DNA from: JAAGZL01 sp964628835
GTDB lineage: Bacteria > Pseudomonadota > Gammaproteobacteria > Chromatiales > Chromatiaceae
Assembly: GCA_964628835.1 (NCBI GenBank)
Contig: CAZVME010000044.1
Location: 1-26,823, forward strand
DNA length: 26,823 nt
Direction of reading: 5' to 3'
Both the position numbers and the translations under genes were made by a program. The stretch's first letter is position 1. Each line of letters starts with the position of its first letter. Shown here piece after piece: positions 15,375-23,397 of the stretch. The notes under the pieces were generated by a model that saw only the letters and a list, made by a program, of their open reading frames with translations, was not told the origin of the DNA and did not search any database.

Positions 15375-15657
15375 TGCTATGTCTCTGTTTGTACCTGGAG
15401 ACAGTTCGCCCCCTATAACTTGCAGGCCAGGGTGGCCGCAAGGGTTGATGCGGGAGAACGGTTCCAGGTCTATTTCACATACAGGCGCGTTTAAAGTCGT
15501 TAATAAACCTGGATTTCTGATCAGCAAAAAATGCCGTCCGGAATGATGGGACTTTTTTTTGATTTTTATGTCTCCCAGGCTTCTGTGCATTCTTCCTGCT
15601 TTTATCAGTAAGACTTCTAACCAAATTCACCGGAAATTAACGGGCAGCAGTGATGTG
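15375..15657. other. Intergenic stretch with lipB relic
   Basis: 283 bases between convergent genes. It contains the lipB relic (15423–15480) and a possible weak plus-strand terminator: GTCC at 15536–15539 pairs with GGAC at 15549–15552, followed directly by eight Ts (15553–15560). The stem is only 4 bp, so its strength is doubtful. No gene is supported. Confidence 0.45.
15423..15480 (-). pseudogene. Relic of lipB (octanoyltransferase), catalytic-Cys region only
   Basis: On the minus strand this segment reads EIDLEPFSRINPCGHPGLQV, almost the same as residues 157–177 of the intact LipB in this window (DMDLEPFSRINPCGYPNLEV), which include the active-site Cys170. At DNA level the core of about 39 bases differs at only about 4 positions from 19576–19633, with the same orientation. 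Similarity fades on both sides: neither the LipB N-terminal domain nor its C-terminal helix is present. It cannot encode a working enzyme. It is best explained as the scar of a partial duplication or recombination involving lipB. Confidence 0.75.
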
Positions 15658-18600
15658 TCAGATCTGATGGTGACCATTATCTGAAAATGAAAATTGCTTG
15701 TTCTCAAAAAGATCTATGCAAATATCCACGATCTGGGGGTCGTAGAGAGTATTGCGGTTTTTACGAAGTTCATCTAACGCTACATTGATGCCTAACCCTG
15801 GCCGGTAGGGGCGGTGTGATGATATTGCTTCAACAACATCGGCTACGGCCAGAATCCTGGCCTCTATTATAATATTTTTGCTTGTCAGTCCTTGAGGATA
15901 ACCAGAACCGTTGGGTCGTTCATGGTGTTGATGAATCATATCGGAAATAGGCCATGGGAAATGAATGTCCTTGATAATGTCGTAACCTACTTGTGCGTGA
16001 TTTTTGATAATTGCAAATTCGTGTTCGGATAGTTGGCCAGGCCGGTTTAGAATTTCTGCGGGTATATGGATCTTTCCAATGTCATGTATGGAGGCGCCAA
16101 TACTGAGGCCTTCTATTTGATCTTCGTCGAGCCCCAGTTCTTTTGCTATGACGATGCACAATTTGGTCACGCGACGTTGGTGTCCTGCTGTGTAGGGGTC
16201 ACGGGTTTCAAGCGTGTAGGCTATGGCTTGTACCGTTTTTATAAGGTTTTCATTGAGTCGACTATTAAGCAGTTCAGTTTCCTTTCTGCCGCGAAGGGTG
16301 GTAATGCCATACGCCAGATCATCGGTTAGTTCATGTAACAAGTCTATCTGCTGCTGATAGAATGAGCCGGATTCTTTTGAATAAACGATGAGAGTACCAA
16401 GGGTATTTTTACTTTGAGTTATAGGTAAAACCACCATGGATCTAAATTTATAGTCACGACTTATCTTCAGGCGGAAGGTATATGGATTATCCGGATCTGT
16501 ATCACGGATGATTTGTATTTTACCAGTGCCTATAGCCATTCGTGCGGGACATGGGCCTTCACCGTCGCCCCTACTGGATGTTATGTTGACAAGATCTTCT
16601 AGTAGAATCCCTGCACTTGCGATAGGTTGTATACAGCCCTTTTCTTCACCACGCAAGAAGCCTGCCCACGCCAGGGAAAAGTCCCCATGGGACACCAGGA
16701 TGTCACATATTTCCTGGGTGAGATCCAGCTCTTCCGTGGCATGGACCAACGCCTCATTACAGCGGCTGATGGTTTTTAACGTCTGGTTGAGGCTGATGAG
16801 TTCATTTTCCGAATTCTTTCGTTCGGTGATGTCACGAAACATGCCCAATAGATAGGTATGCTTGTCTATAGTTATCTGTGAAGCGTTGATGTCGGCATAA
16901 AATACACTGCCATCTTTACGTTTGACAGGAATATCTTCGGCCAGGCTGATTTCGCCGTTTACCTGTTTCTCAAACTGTGTCTTGGCATAGGATAATGTCG
17001 ATTCAGGATGAATATCAGAAACACCTAGCTGGCTCAGTTCCTGATGACTGTAGCCGAGCATCTGACAGATTGTATTGTTTGCGGCGTAAAAGTGCCTGTT
17101 TTCAATGCTAGCCATTAGTATGCCATCAAGCGCATTATCAAATATGGTGCGAAATTTCTGCTCAGAGTCCCTGGTGGCCTGCTCCATTAGATACTTTTCG
17201 GTAATATCGGCAAGAATAAAGTGGGTTATCGACATGTTATTTTGAGGAGTGTAAGCGAGCCTGCCCTCGAACAAGATGATTTTTATTGAACCATCTTTAC
17301 GATACATCTCCAACTCAAATGAAATATGTTCACCGCCTTCTTTGTCGAAATGGAAATATTTCCGGAACGTTGCCGTGCCTTCTGGTGAAAGAAATTCATC
17401 GAAATTGTGATTGATAACCTCTTCACGGGTATAACCAAGAAGCTCTAGCCATGCAAGGTTGACCTCAAGAATTTGACCGTTGGAATCCAGGGACTGATAG
17501 CCTAACGGCGCTAGTTCAAAGAGAGAACGAAAACGGGTTTCGCTATCTTGAAGCGCCCTCTTGGATTGTTGTTCAAAAGTGATGTCTTCAAGGATGTGAA
17601 TGGAGTAACGATACCGATCATCCGGTTCTCGAATAGCAAATGCACGTGAGAGTAGGATATCACCACTCTCCAGGGTTATCTCTTCATCGTACTCTGCTGC
17701 AATATCTCCATGACTGGCTAGATGACACGAAACCAGGGGACCAGACTGTTTTGGAAAACACTCCCAGTATGGTCTGCCTGCTACATCGGTTATCGCCATG
17801 CCGGCTTTCTCGGCATAGGCACGGTTGGCGCGCATAATCGTGCCCTGTCCATCATGGAGAAAAATAGGGTCCTGAACGGCATCAAAGGCATCGATCCACT
17901 CGCGGTGCGCCTGTTCAATTTTTTTATTGGTTTCTATCTGGAGTCGTTCAGCCTGCTTGCGCTTGCTTATGTCGCGTATTACTCCAACTGATTTCCAAAC
18001 GCCACTCATGCAAATCGTGGAAATAGATACTTCAACGGGAAATTCCTTGCTGCTGTGACGTAATGCGGTTACTTCCAGTATTTTGTTGGCGGCCTTGAAT
18101 TTATTTGAGGCACAAGTATGGGCCCACGCCTTGGCAACTTTATTATGGTTGCGGCCAGGTACAATAAGTTTGTACATATCTTTCCCCAGGGCTTCTTCTG
18201 GGGAGTATCCGAAGATGGTTTCTGCGGCCTTGTTCCAGTACTCAACACGGCTGTCTTCACCGATGAGGACGATGGCATCCTGTATGACATCACTGATGCT
18301 TTGAAATTTCCCTTCGCTCTCTAAGAGGGTTTGACGGGCCTTTTTCCTTTCCAGGATACCCATTCGTCCCCGATGCCATCCAAAGGACAAACCGACAAAG
18401 CTAATCAGCCAAAGGCTACTGAACACAATTTGGCGCTTTCTTATCTCGCTGTTTTGCAGTGCCAGGTAGGGGACCATGGGGACAGAGATGCTTACTCCTC
18501 CCCGGATATCACCGACTTTATATCCCTGTTTAGAGTGACATTTAAGGCAGCCCCGGCGGGTTTTCATCGGGCGCATAAGGCGGAGATACGCTTCGCCATT

Positions 18601-19095
18601 GAGGGTCGTTAGCTCAATGATTTCTTTAACACCCCGTTCAAACGCCTCAAGTCCGGCACGTTCCCATTCGTCCGGGGCATTGTCTGGATTCTTGAGCTTG
18701 AGACTGGTGATATGGCCAATGGTGCCATAAAGTCGGGCATGTTCGCCCATTAGCTGACGTAGCATATAGGCTGGGTTCATCAGGGTTAGGCGCTTGCCTG
18801 AAGGCGTGGTGATGTCACGCTCAGGGATCTCTGATAAATAGGGGTTGGGCGGGGTATCTTTGGTTACCGGAACGTAAACTCCACCATGCTTTGCTGCCCA
18901 GAAACGAAAGGCCTGATCCTTATTGAAGTTGGCCAGCGCCTCGTTCTTGGCAAAATCCTTTGCATGTTGCTCAAAATGAGCCTTTTGCCATCCATACAGA
19001 CCTGTCAATGCGATGGTCACTATAAAAATAGCGGCCATGAAGCGCCAGGTGAGCTGGCGTATCTCACGTATACAGCGAGAACTGTCGTATTCCAT
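15658..19095 (-). CDS. Membrane heme-c (DUF3365/Tll0287-like) sensor with four PAS, GAF and HD-GYP domains
   Basis: Predicted c-di-GMP phosphodiesterase of 1145 residues. TM1 is at about 19–36. The periplasmic sensor domain (about 37–220) has the c-type heme site CLKCH (Cys183, Cys186, His187), followed by the GDIRGGVSISVPM strand typical of DUF3365/Tll0287-like domains. TM2 is at about 222–240. Four PAS domains follow (about 260–380, 400–520, 525–640, 648–765), with SEQKFRTIF- and DITERK-type borders, then a GAF domain (about 780–920) and an HD-GYP domain (about 940–1120). The HD-GYP metal and catalytic residues look complete: His1004-Asp1005 (HDIGK), His1033, His1057/His1058, Gly-Tyr-Pro 1065–1067 and Asp1086. 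I prefer the ATG at 19095 over a TTG at 19146, as the first helix follows properly and a promoter lies at 19152–19180. The signal sensed may be redox, oxygen or NO (inference). Confidence 0.92.
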   Translation of the reverse strand: MEYDSSRCIREIRQLTWRFMAAIFIVTIALTGLYGWQKAHFEQHAKDFAKNEALANFNKDQAFRFWAAKHGGVYVPVTKDTPPNPYLSEIPERDITTPSGKRLTLMNPAYMLRQLMGEHARLYGTIGHITSLKLKNPDNAPDEWERAGLEAFERGVKEIIELTTLNGEAYLRLMRPMKTRRGCLKCHSKQGYKVGDIRGGVSISVPMVPYLALQNSEIRKRQIVFSSLWLISFVGLSFGWHRGRMGILERKKARQTLLESEGKFQSISDVIQDAIVLIGEDSRVEYWNKAAETIFGYSPEEALGKDMYKLIVPGRNHNKVAKAWAHTCASNKFKAANKILEVTALRHSSKEFPVEVSISTICMSGVWKSVGVIRDISKRKQAERLQIETNKKIEQAHREWIDAFDAVQDPIFLHDGQGTIMRANRAYAEKAGMAITDVAGRPYWECFPKQSGPLVSCHLASHGDIAAEYDEEITLESGDILLSRAFAIREPDDRYRYSIHILEDITFEQQSKRALQDSETRFRSLFELAPLGYQSLDSNGQILEVNLAWLELLGYTREEVINHNFDEFLSPEGTATFRKYFHFDKEGGEHISFELEMYRKDGSIKIILFEGRLAYTPQNNMSITHFILADITEKYLMEQATRDSEQKFRTIFDNALDGILMASIENRHFYAANNTICQMLGYSHQELSQLGVSDIHPESTLSYAKTQFEKQVNGEISLAEDIPVKRKDGSVFYADINASQITIDKHTYLLGMFRDITERKNSENELISLNQTLKTISRCNEALVHATEELDLTQEICDILVSHGDFSLAWAGFLRGEEKGCIQPIASAGILLEDLVNITSSRGDGEGPCPARMAIGTGKIQIIRDTDPDNPYTFRLKISRDYKFRSMVVLPITQSKNTLGTLIVYSKESGSFYQQQIDLLHELTDDLAYGITTLRGRKETELLNSRLNENLIKTVQAIAYTLETRDPYTAGHQRRVTKLCIVIAKELGLDEDQIEGLSIGASIHDIGKIHIPAEILNRPGQLSEHEFAIIKNHAQVGYDIIKDIHFPWPISDMIHQHHERPNGSGYPQGLTSKNIIIEARILAVADVVEAISSHRPYRPGLGINVALDELRKNRNTLYDPQIVDICIDLFENKQFSFSDNGHHQI

Positions 19096-19151
19096 AAGTG
19101 CACTTCTTATTGTTGTTTTTTGTATATGGTGATTACCCGACCACAATACTG

Positions 19152-19180
19152 ACTATAGACAATATTAGACCGCTTTGCAC
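19152..19180 (-). promoter_or_regulatory. Candidate sigma-70 promoter of the HD-GYP gene
   Basis: On the minus strand GTGCAA (19175–19180) and TATAGT (19152–19157) are separated by 17 bases, with the -10 about 56 bases before the ATG at 19095. The -10 is good; the -35 matches only three of six consensus bases. Confidence 0.35.
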
Positions 19181-19442
19181 CATAATGGGGCGTAGAAACC
19201 AATTTTTTGGGGTAGGGCGGAACAGTCAGCGAGTGGATTGAGGCAATGGGAGATGTATCTGTTTGTGGGCAATTGAAAAATATCAATATAATTAAGGAGT
19301 TCTATGGTAAATGCGTCAGATTATTAGGTGTGGCTAATTGGCCGGTGATAACCTTTGTGATAACTCTTTGCCACAAATTATTCGGAAAAGGGATATGGGG
19401 ACTAAATAATGAACAGTTGCCAACTGAATTCACCAGTTGTAC

Positions 19443-19468
19443 AAAAAGACAGTCTCCCCCATCTTTTT
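19443..19468 (-). terminator. Weak A/T inverted repeat downstream of lipB
   Basis: AAAAAGA at 19443–19449 and TCTTTTT at 19462–19468 form a 7-bp A/U-rich stem around a C-rich 12-base loop, 15 bases past the lipB stop. The T-run suits termination, but the stem has only one G·C pair, so efficiency is uncertain. Confidence 0.25.
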
Positions 19469-19482
19469 TTCTCAGACCATTT

Positions 19483-20100
19483 TTATTCGAGGTTTTTTTG
19501 CAGGCATTCGCTTAGCTGCAGTGCGATCTGTTCCAGATTGGTCGGGATTCCCAGATCCTTGAGTTGCGTTACCTCCAGGTTGGGATAGCCGCATGGGTTG
19601 ATGCGGGAGAATGGCTCCAGGTCCATATCCACGTTCAGGCTCAGGCCGTGAAAGCTGCGGCCATGACGCACCCGCAGTCCCAGGGCTGCGATCTTGCAGT
19701 TGTCCACATATACCCCCGGGGCCTTGGGCCGGATGTGCCCCACAACGCCATGTTGTTGCAGTAGTTCAAGCACCGACTCCTGCAGCAGATCCACCAGTTG
19801 GCGTACCCCCAGACCGGCCCGGCGCAGATCAAATAGGATATAGGCGATAAGCTGTCCCGGCCCATGATAGGTGACCTGGCCACCGCGATCACTCTGGACC
19901 ACAGGGATATGGCCTGGGTCCAGTAGATGCTCCGCCTTGCCAGCCAGCCCCTGGGTGAATACCGGATTGTGTTCCAGCAGCCAGATCTCATCTGGAGTTT
20001 GTTCGTTTCTGTTGTCGGTAAATCGCTGCATCTCATCCCATACCTCAGCGTAGTCGCGCCGCCCCAGGTGTTTGATACGGAGTTGCTGCGGATCAGGCAT
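19483..20100 (-). CDS. lipB: Octanoyl-[ACP]:protein octanoyltransferase LipB
   Basis: Transfers octanoate from acyl carrier protein to lipoyl domains, the step before LipA. It is 205 residues, typical. Family landmarks are LLEHNPVFTQG (41–51), DRGGQVTYHGPGQL (71–84), the catalytic Lys136 in NCKIAALG, HGLSLNV (151–157) and the acyl-thioester Cys170 in RINPCGYP. It starts three bases after the ybeD stop, so the two are translated together, the usual arrangement. In many gammaproteobacteria lipA follows directly; here the next genes downstream are the HD-GYP protein and a plus-strand block. Confidence 0.97.
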   Translation of the reverse strand: MPDPQQLRIKHLGRRDYAEVWDEMQRFTDNRNEQTPDEIWLLEHNPVFTQGLAGKAEHLLDPGHIPVVQSDRGGQVTYHGPGQLIAYILFDLRRAGLGVRQLVDLLQESVLELLQQHGVVGHIRPKAPGVYVDNCKIAALGLRVRHGRSFHGLSLNVDMDLEPFSRINPCGYPNLEVTQLKDLGIPTNLEQIALQLSECLQKNLE

Positions 20101-20103
20101 AGG

Positions 20104-20370
20104 TTACAGGCTCATCAGGATCAGCTCGTGGTCGGTCAGGTCCTGGTAGATGGCATCCAACTGTTTCTTGCTGGTGGCGTTGATGGTGACGGTGACGGCC
20201 AGATATTTACCGCCACTGCTGGGTCTGGAGCGCACTGCACCCTCTCCCAGGTCCGGGGCGTGTTGGCGTACGATCTCCGCCACCAGGGCATCGAACTCTG
20301 GGGTGGCCAGGCCCATGGCCTTGATGGAGAATTCGCAGGGGAACTCGAATAGTGTCTCTTCTTCCGACAT
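20104..20370 (-). CDS. ybeD: YbeD family protein (DUF493)
   Basis: Small cytoplasmic ferredoxin-like-fold protein of 88 residues, the family size, with the FEFPCEFSIKAMG opening strand, a central SSGGKYLAVTVTI segment and the C-terminal YQDLTDHELILMSL. It resembles ACT-like regulatory domains. Its role is not established, although its steady place between dacA and lipB hints at a regulatory link to lipoylation or the envelope. It lies 50 bases after the aminotransferase gene and 3 bases before lipB. Confidence 0.93.
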   Translation of the reverse strand: MSEEETLFEFPCEFSIKAMGLATPEFDALVAEIVRQHAPDLGEGAVRSRPSSGGKYLAVTVTINATSKKQLDAIYQDLTDHELILMSL

Positions 20371-20420
20371 AATCTATCTTTAGCTGATTGGTGAAAATAG
20401 GGTTTGTGTTCTGACGCTGC

Positions 20421-21290
20421 CTACTGCTCCAGACCCTGTTTGATTCTGTCCTTGTAATCGGCATAGAGTCTGGACATCTGTCGGTAGACTGGGCCTGGTG
20501 CGCCATCGTGCACCGGGGTGTTGTCGAGGTTGGTGACCGGTATGATCTCTTTGGTGGAGCTAGTGAGCCACACCTCGTCGGCGCTCCGTAACTCTGCCTC
20601 AGTGATATCCCGTTCGCCATGTGGCAGGCCATGTTTGATTGCCAGTTCCAGTATCAGGTCGCGGGTGATGCCTGGCAGCAGGAAGTTGCTTTTAGGTGGT
20701 GTAAGCAACTCGCCTGCAGAGACGATGAACAGGTTGCTTGCGGCCCCTTCCATAGCTCTACCGTCTCGTATGAGTATAGACTCAATGGCCCCGGCGTCTT
20801 TAGCCTGCTGCTTCAATAGCACGTTGGCCAACAGGGCGGTGGACTTGATGTTGCACAGACGCCAGCGGATATCATCCAGGGTTATGGCGCTGGCGCCGTT
20901 TTTGGCCAGCGCCGGGTCCGGGTCATGCATTGGGGAGGCCATGGCAAACACGGTGGCATCCAGGGCATCCGGTATGGCGTGGTCCCGCTGTTCGGCGGCA
21001 CCCCTGGTCACCTGCAGGTAGACCGACTGATCCTGTTGCGGATTCTGCGCCACCAACCGTTCCAGCATGGAGCTCCATTCACTGTCGTGCATGGGGTTCT
21101 GCATGCGGATGCCATGCAGACTGTTGTTCAGACGCCCCAGGTGGTGAGGCAGGCGAAACAGACGGCCGGTGTAGGCTGGGATCACCTCATAGATGCTGTC
21201 CCCGAACAGAAAGCCCCGATCCATTACAGATATCCTGGCCTCCTTGAGTGGCAGGAATTCGCCGTTCAGGTATACGTTGCCTTCATTCAT
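20421..21290 (-). CDS. dat: D-alanine (D-amino acid) aminotransferase
   Basis: Fold-type IV PLP enzyme, 289 residues, expected to interconvert D-alanine plus 2-oxoglutarate with pyruvate plus D-glutamate. The opening MNEGNVYLNGEFLPL and VMDRGFLFGDSIYEV (22–36) are typical of Dat. Lys149 in CNIKSTALLAN is the Schiff-base lysine, Glu181 in AMEGAASNLF binds the pyridine nitrogen, and LLPGITRDLIL is the phosphate-binding region. Branched-chain aminotransferase (IlvE) and 4-amino-4-deoxychorismate lyase (PabC) share the fold, but RGFLFGDSIYEV and the location next to dacA favour Dat. It starts three bases after the dacA stop, so it may recycle D-alanine released by the carboxypeptidase or supply D-amino acids for the wall. 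Confidence 0.9.
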   Translation of the reverse strand: MNEGNVYLNGEFLPLKEARISVMDRGFLFGDSIYEVIPAYTGRLFRLPHHLGRLNNSLHGIRMQNPMHDSEWSSMLERLVAQNPQQDQSVYLQVTRGAAEQRDHAIPDALDATVFAMASPMHDPDPALAKNGASAITLDDIRWRLCNIKSTALLANVLLKQQAKDAGAIESILIRDGRAMEGAASNLFIVSAGELLTPPKSNFLLPGITRDLILELAIKHGLPHGERDITEAELRSADEVWLTSSTKEIIPVTNLDNTPVHDGAPGPVYRQMSRLYADYKDRIKQGLEQ

Positions 21291-21293
21291 GGG

Positions 21294-22469
21294 TTACTCG
21301 AGCCAGCGCAGTACGCTGTCCTTTGCTTTGCGCCATAGTCCACCACTGGCCACATCGTGCAGGGCAACCAGAGGCACCTCGGAAAATGGCTTGCCGGCCA
21401 GGGTTATCTTGACTACGCCGATTTTGTTGCCCTTGTTTATTGGCGCCTCCAGGCTTGGATTCAGCACCATCTCGGCCTTAAGTTTTTTGTATTGATTGCG
21501 TGGGATGGTGATGTACAGGTCCTGTTGCAGGCCCAGTGCCAACTGCTCCCGGTCGCCTTGCCAGACCCGAGCGCTGTTCAGGGTTTCACCCGCGCCGTAT
21601 AGCCTATGGGTTTCGTAGAAACGGAAACCAAAATTTAACAGGGTTTGGCTGGCATTGGTGCGGGCCTTGGTACTCTTGGTCCCCATCACTACACTGATCA
21701 GTCGCATACCGTTGCGTTTGGCGGAGGTCACCAGGCAGTAGCCGGCGTTCTCGGTGTGTCCAGTCTTGATTCCATCCACCGATTTATCCCGCCATAGCAG
21801 CTTATTGCGGTTGTACTGCTTGATGTTGTTATGGGTAAACTCCTTGATGGAATACATGGAGTAGAATTTGGGGAACTCCCTGATTATAGCCTTGGCCATC
21901 TTGGTTATATCCTGGGCCGTGGTCACATGTTCACTATTGGGCATACCGGTGCTGTTGATGAAGTTGGTCTGGGTCATCCCCAGGCTCTGGGCATGTTTGT
22001 TCATGAGTCCTGCGAATGCCTCTTCGCTGCCGGCCACGTGCTCGGCCAGCGCGACGCTGGCATCATTGCCAGATTGAATAATCATCCCCTTGAGCAGGGT
22101 TTCGATATCGATCTTTGATCCCTTTTCAATGAACATGCGTGATCCCGGCATGCGCCAGGCCTTTTCACTGACCACGGTCTGGTCCTTGAGATTTAAATTG
22201 CCCTCCTGGATCTCTTTCAGCACAGTATATGCGGTCATGATCTTGGTGATGCTTGCAGGCTCCAGGCGCTGATTGGCGTTTTCCTCTGCCAGGATGCGCC
22301 CGCTGTCGAAATCCATGACTATATAGCTTGTGGCTGCCACCTTGGGTGGTGCTGGAGATGCTGCTGTGGCGCTGGTCACGGAGGTTATGCCGATGAACAG
22401 CAGGGTCAGAGTGGGCAGTATTACACGAAAAAAAAGGCACGTCAGACGGACTCCTGTGATGGCTTGCAT
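21294..22469 (-). CDS. dacA: D-alanyl-D-alanine carboxypeptidase (PBP5/6 family)
   Basis: Removes the terminal D-alanine from peptidoglycan pentapeptides, limiting cross-linking; periplasmic. It is 391 residues. The signal peptide (about 1–37) has a long hydrophobic core. The penicillin-binding motifs are SITK (Ser73–Lys76), SGN (133–135) and KTG (235–237). The C-terminal PBP5 beta-domain (about 285–370) ends with the amphipathic helix GGLWRKAKDSVLRWLE, which anchors such enzymes to the outer face of the inner membrane. It is close to E. coli DacA/DacC; I cannot separate the two paralogues by sequence alone. It precedes dat by three bases. Confidence 0.93.
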   Translation of the reverse strand: MQAITGVRLTCLFFRVILPTLTLLFIGITSVTSATAASPAPPKVAATSYIVMDFDSGRILAEENANQRLEPASITKIMTAYTVLKEIQEGNLNLKDQTVVSEKAWRMPGSRMFIEKGSKIDIETLLKGMIIQSGNDASVALAEHVAGSEEAFAGLMNKHAQSLGMTQTNFINSTGMPNSEHVTTAQDITKMAKAIIREFPKFYSMYSIKEFTHNNIKQYNRNKLLWRDKSVDGIKTGHTENAGYCLVTSAKRNGMRLISVVMGTKSTKARTNASQTLLNFGFRFYETHRLYGAGETLNSARVWQGDREQLALGLQQDLYITIPRNQYKKLKAEMVLNPSLEAPINKGNKIGVVKITLAGKPFSEVPLVALHDVASGGLWRKAKDSVLRWLE

Positions 22470-22563
22470 TTACTGATGATAATGGACCTCTGTTACCTCC
22501 AGAGGCCGCAAAAATATTTGTATCTATTCTATCCCGGTTGCACCGGGTACTGAAGAGATGGGC

Positions 22564-23397
22564 TTACTCAATGATCAGGCGCATATCCCGGATCCCGAGT
22601 TGCGCCAGCCGCATGCTGGTTGCGTCCGCCTGCTCCACGTTTGACATTGGCCCCACCTGAACCCGGTACATGGTCTGATCATAGCCCACAGCTCTCTGGA
22701 TGCGGACGGGTTTGCTCATGGAGTCCTGCAGGCGCTGGGATAGTCTCTGGGCATTGTTTTGATCGGCAAATGCGCCCACTTGAAGATAGATGTCTGCATC
22801 CCCGTCAGGTAGCGCCAGATTGTTCCTGGTGGGTCTGGTCTGGCCGCGGCTGGGGTCCAGGGCGCGCACCTCCACCAGACCGGTGCCGCTGGCGGTGATC
22901 CCAAGTTTGGTAGCGGCGGCATAAGAGAGATCGATCACCCGGTTGTCATGAAATGGACCGCGGTCATTCACTTTGACGATGACTTCCCGGCCATTTTGCA
23001 GGTTGGTTACCTGTACATAGGTGGGTAGCGGCAGGGATTTGTGGGCGGCGGTCATGGCGTACATGTCGTAGGTTTCACCGCTGGAGGTGCGCTGGCCGTG
23101 GAATTTGGTTCCGTACCATGAGGCCACGCCCTGTTCGTTGTATCCTCTGCTCTCCTTCATTACCCGGTAGCTGCGTCCGAGTACGGTGTAGCTGCGGGGG
23201 TTGCCGCTACGGCTGCGTGGTTCGGCCCTGGGGACCGCATTTCGGATATTGGACACATCCATGTCTCCGGCTGGGGCACCATCGCTCGCCCGGGATTTTT
23301 CAAATATGGAGGTTGGCCAGAAACTGCACCCAGCGAGCATGGATGCAAGCAGAATGGTCAGGATATAGCGGATAGTGCTGTGGATAGGATTAACCAT
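22564..23397 (-). CDS. rlpA: Rare lipoprotein A (RlpA), septal-ring lytic transglycosylase
   Basis: Outer-membrane lipoprotein which in Pseudomonas cleaves denuded glycan strands at division sites. 277 residues from the ATG at 23397. The lipobox is SMLAGC (Cys24). The double-psi beta-barrel domain begins GVASWYGTKFHGQRTSSGE and includes VNDRGPFHDNRVIDLS with the catalytic-type Asp. The C-terminal SPOR domain (about residues 200–277, YLQVGAFADQNNAQRL) should bind denuded septal peptidoglycan. An upstream in-frame start at 23463 would overlap mltB by 74 bases and place 22 extra residues ahead of the signal, so I reject it. The chosen ATG overlaps the mltB stop by eight bases (ATGGTTAA), implying coupled translation. 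Confidence 0.92.
   Translation of the reverse strand: MVNPIHSTIRYILTILLASMLAGCSFWPTSIFEKSRASDGAPAGDMDVSNIRNAVPRAEPRSRSGNPRSYTVLGRSYRVMKESRGYNEQGVASWYGTKFHGQRTSSGETYDMYAMTAAHKSLPLPTYVQVTNLQNGREVIVKVNDRGPFHDNRVIDLSYAAATKLGITASGTGLVEVRALDPSRGQTRPTRNNLALPDGDADIYLQVGAFADQNNAQRLSQRLQDSMSKPVRIQRAVGYDQTMYRVQVGPMSNVEQADATSMRLAQLGIRDMRLIIE

Larger units (their letters stand above)
19096..19482. other. AT-rich interval between the HD-GYP gene and lipB
   Basis: 387 bases. The right-hand part is noticeably AT-rich and has no convincing gene; a plus-strand frame of 89 codons (19246–19515) runs into lipB antisense and looks like chance. It holds the HD-GYP promoter, the palindrome CAGTTG-C-CAACTG at 19414–19426, and an A/T-rich inverted repeat at 19443–19468 near the lipB end. 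Confidence 0.45.

Noticed and set aside
15536..15560. Possible intrinsic terminator after the acetyltransferase
   Set aside because: It has an eight-T run, but the stem is only about 4 bp, so it was mentioned within the intergenic entry rather than called.
15015..15590. Minus-strand frame of 191 codons opposite the acetyltransferase
   Set aside because: Most of it is the shadow of the acetyltransferase. Only the short LipB-like stretch inside it is meaningful, and that is reported as a relic.
19441..19470. Resemblance of the sequence next to lipB to the hairpins flanking REP-associated transposases
   Set aside because: No transposase remnant or repeated copies are visible; a short C-rich loop between A and T runs is not enough.
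19246..19515. Plus-strand frame of 89 codons between the HD-GYP gene and lipB
   Set aside because: It runs into lipB antisense, its composition is unlike a protein, and it lacks a recognisable domain; AT-richness makes long frames likely here by chance.
20421..21290. Assignment of the fold-type IV aminotransferase as IlvE or PabC
   Set aside because: Sequence blocks, length and its position beside dacA fit D-amino acid aminotransferase better; substrate still needs a test.
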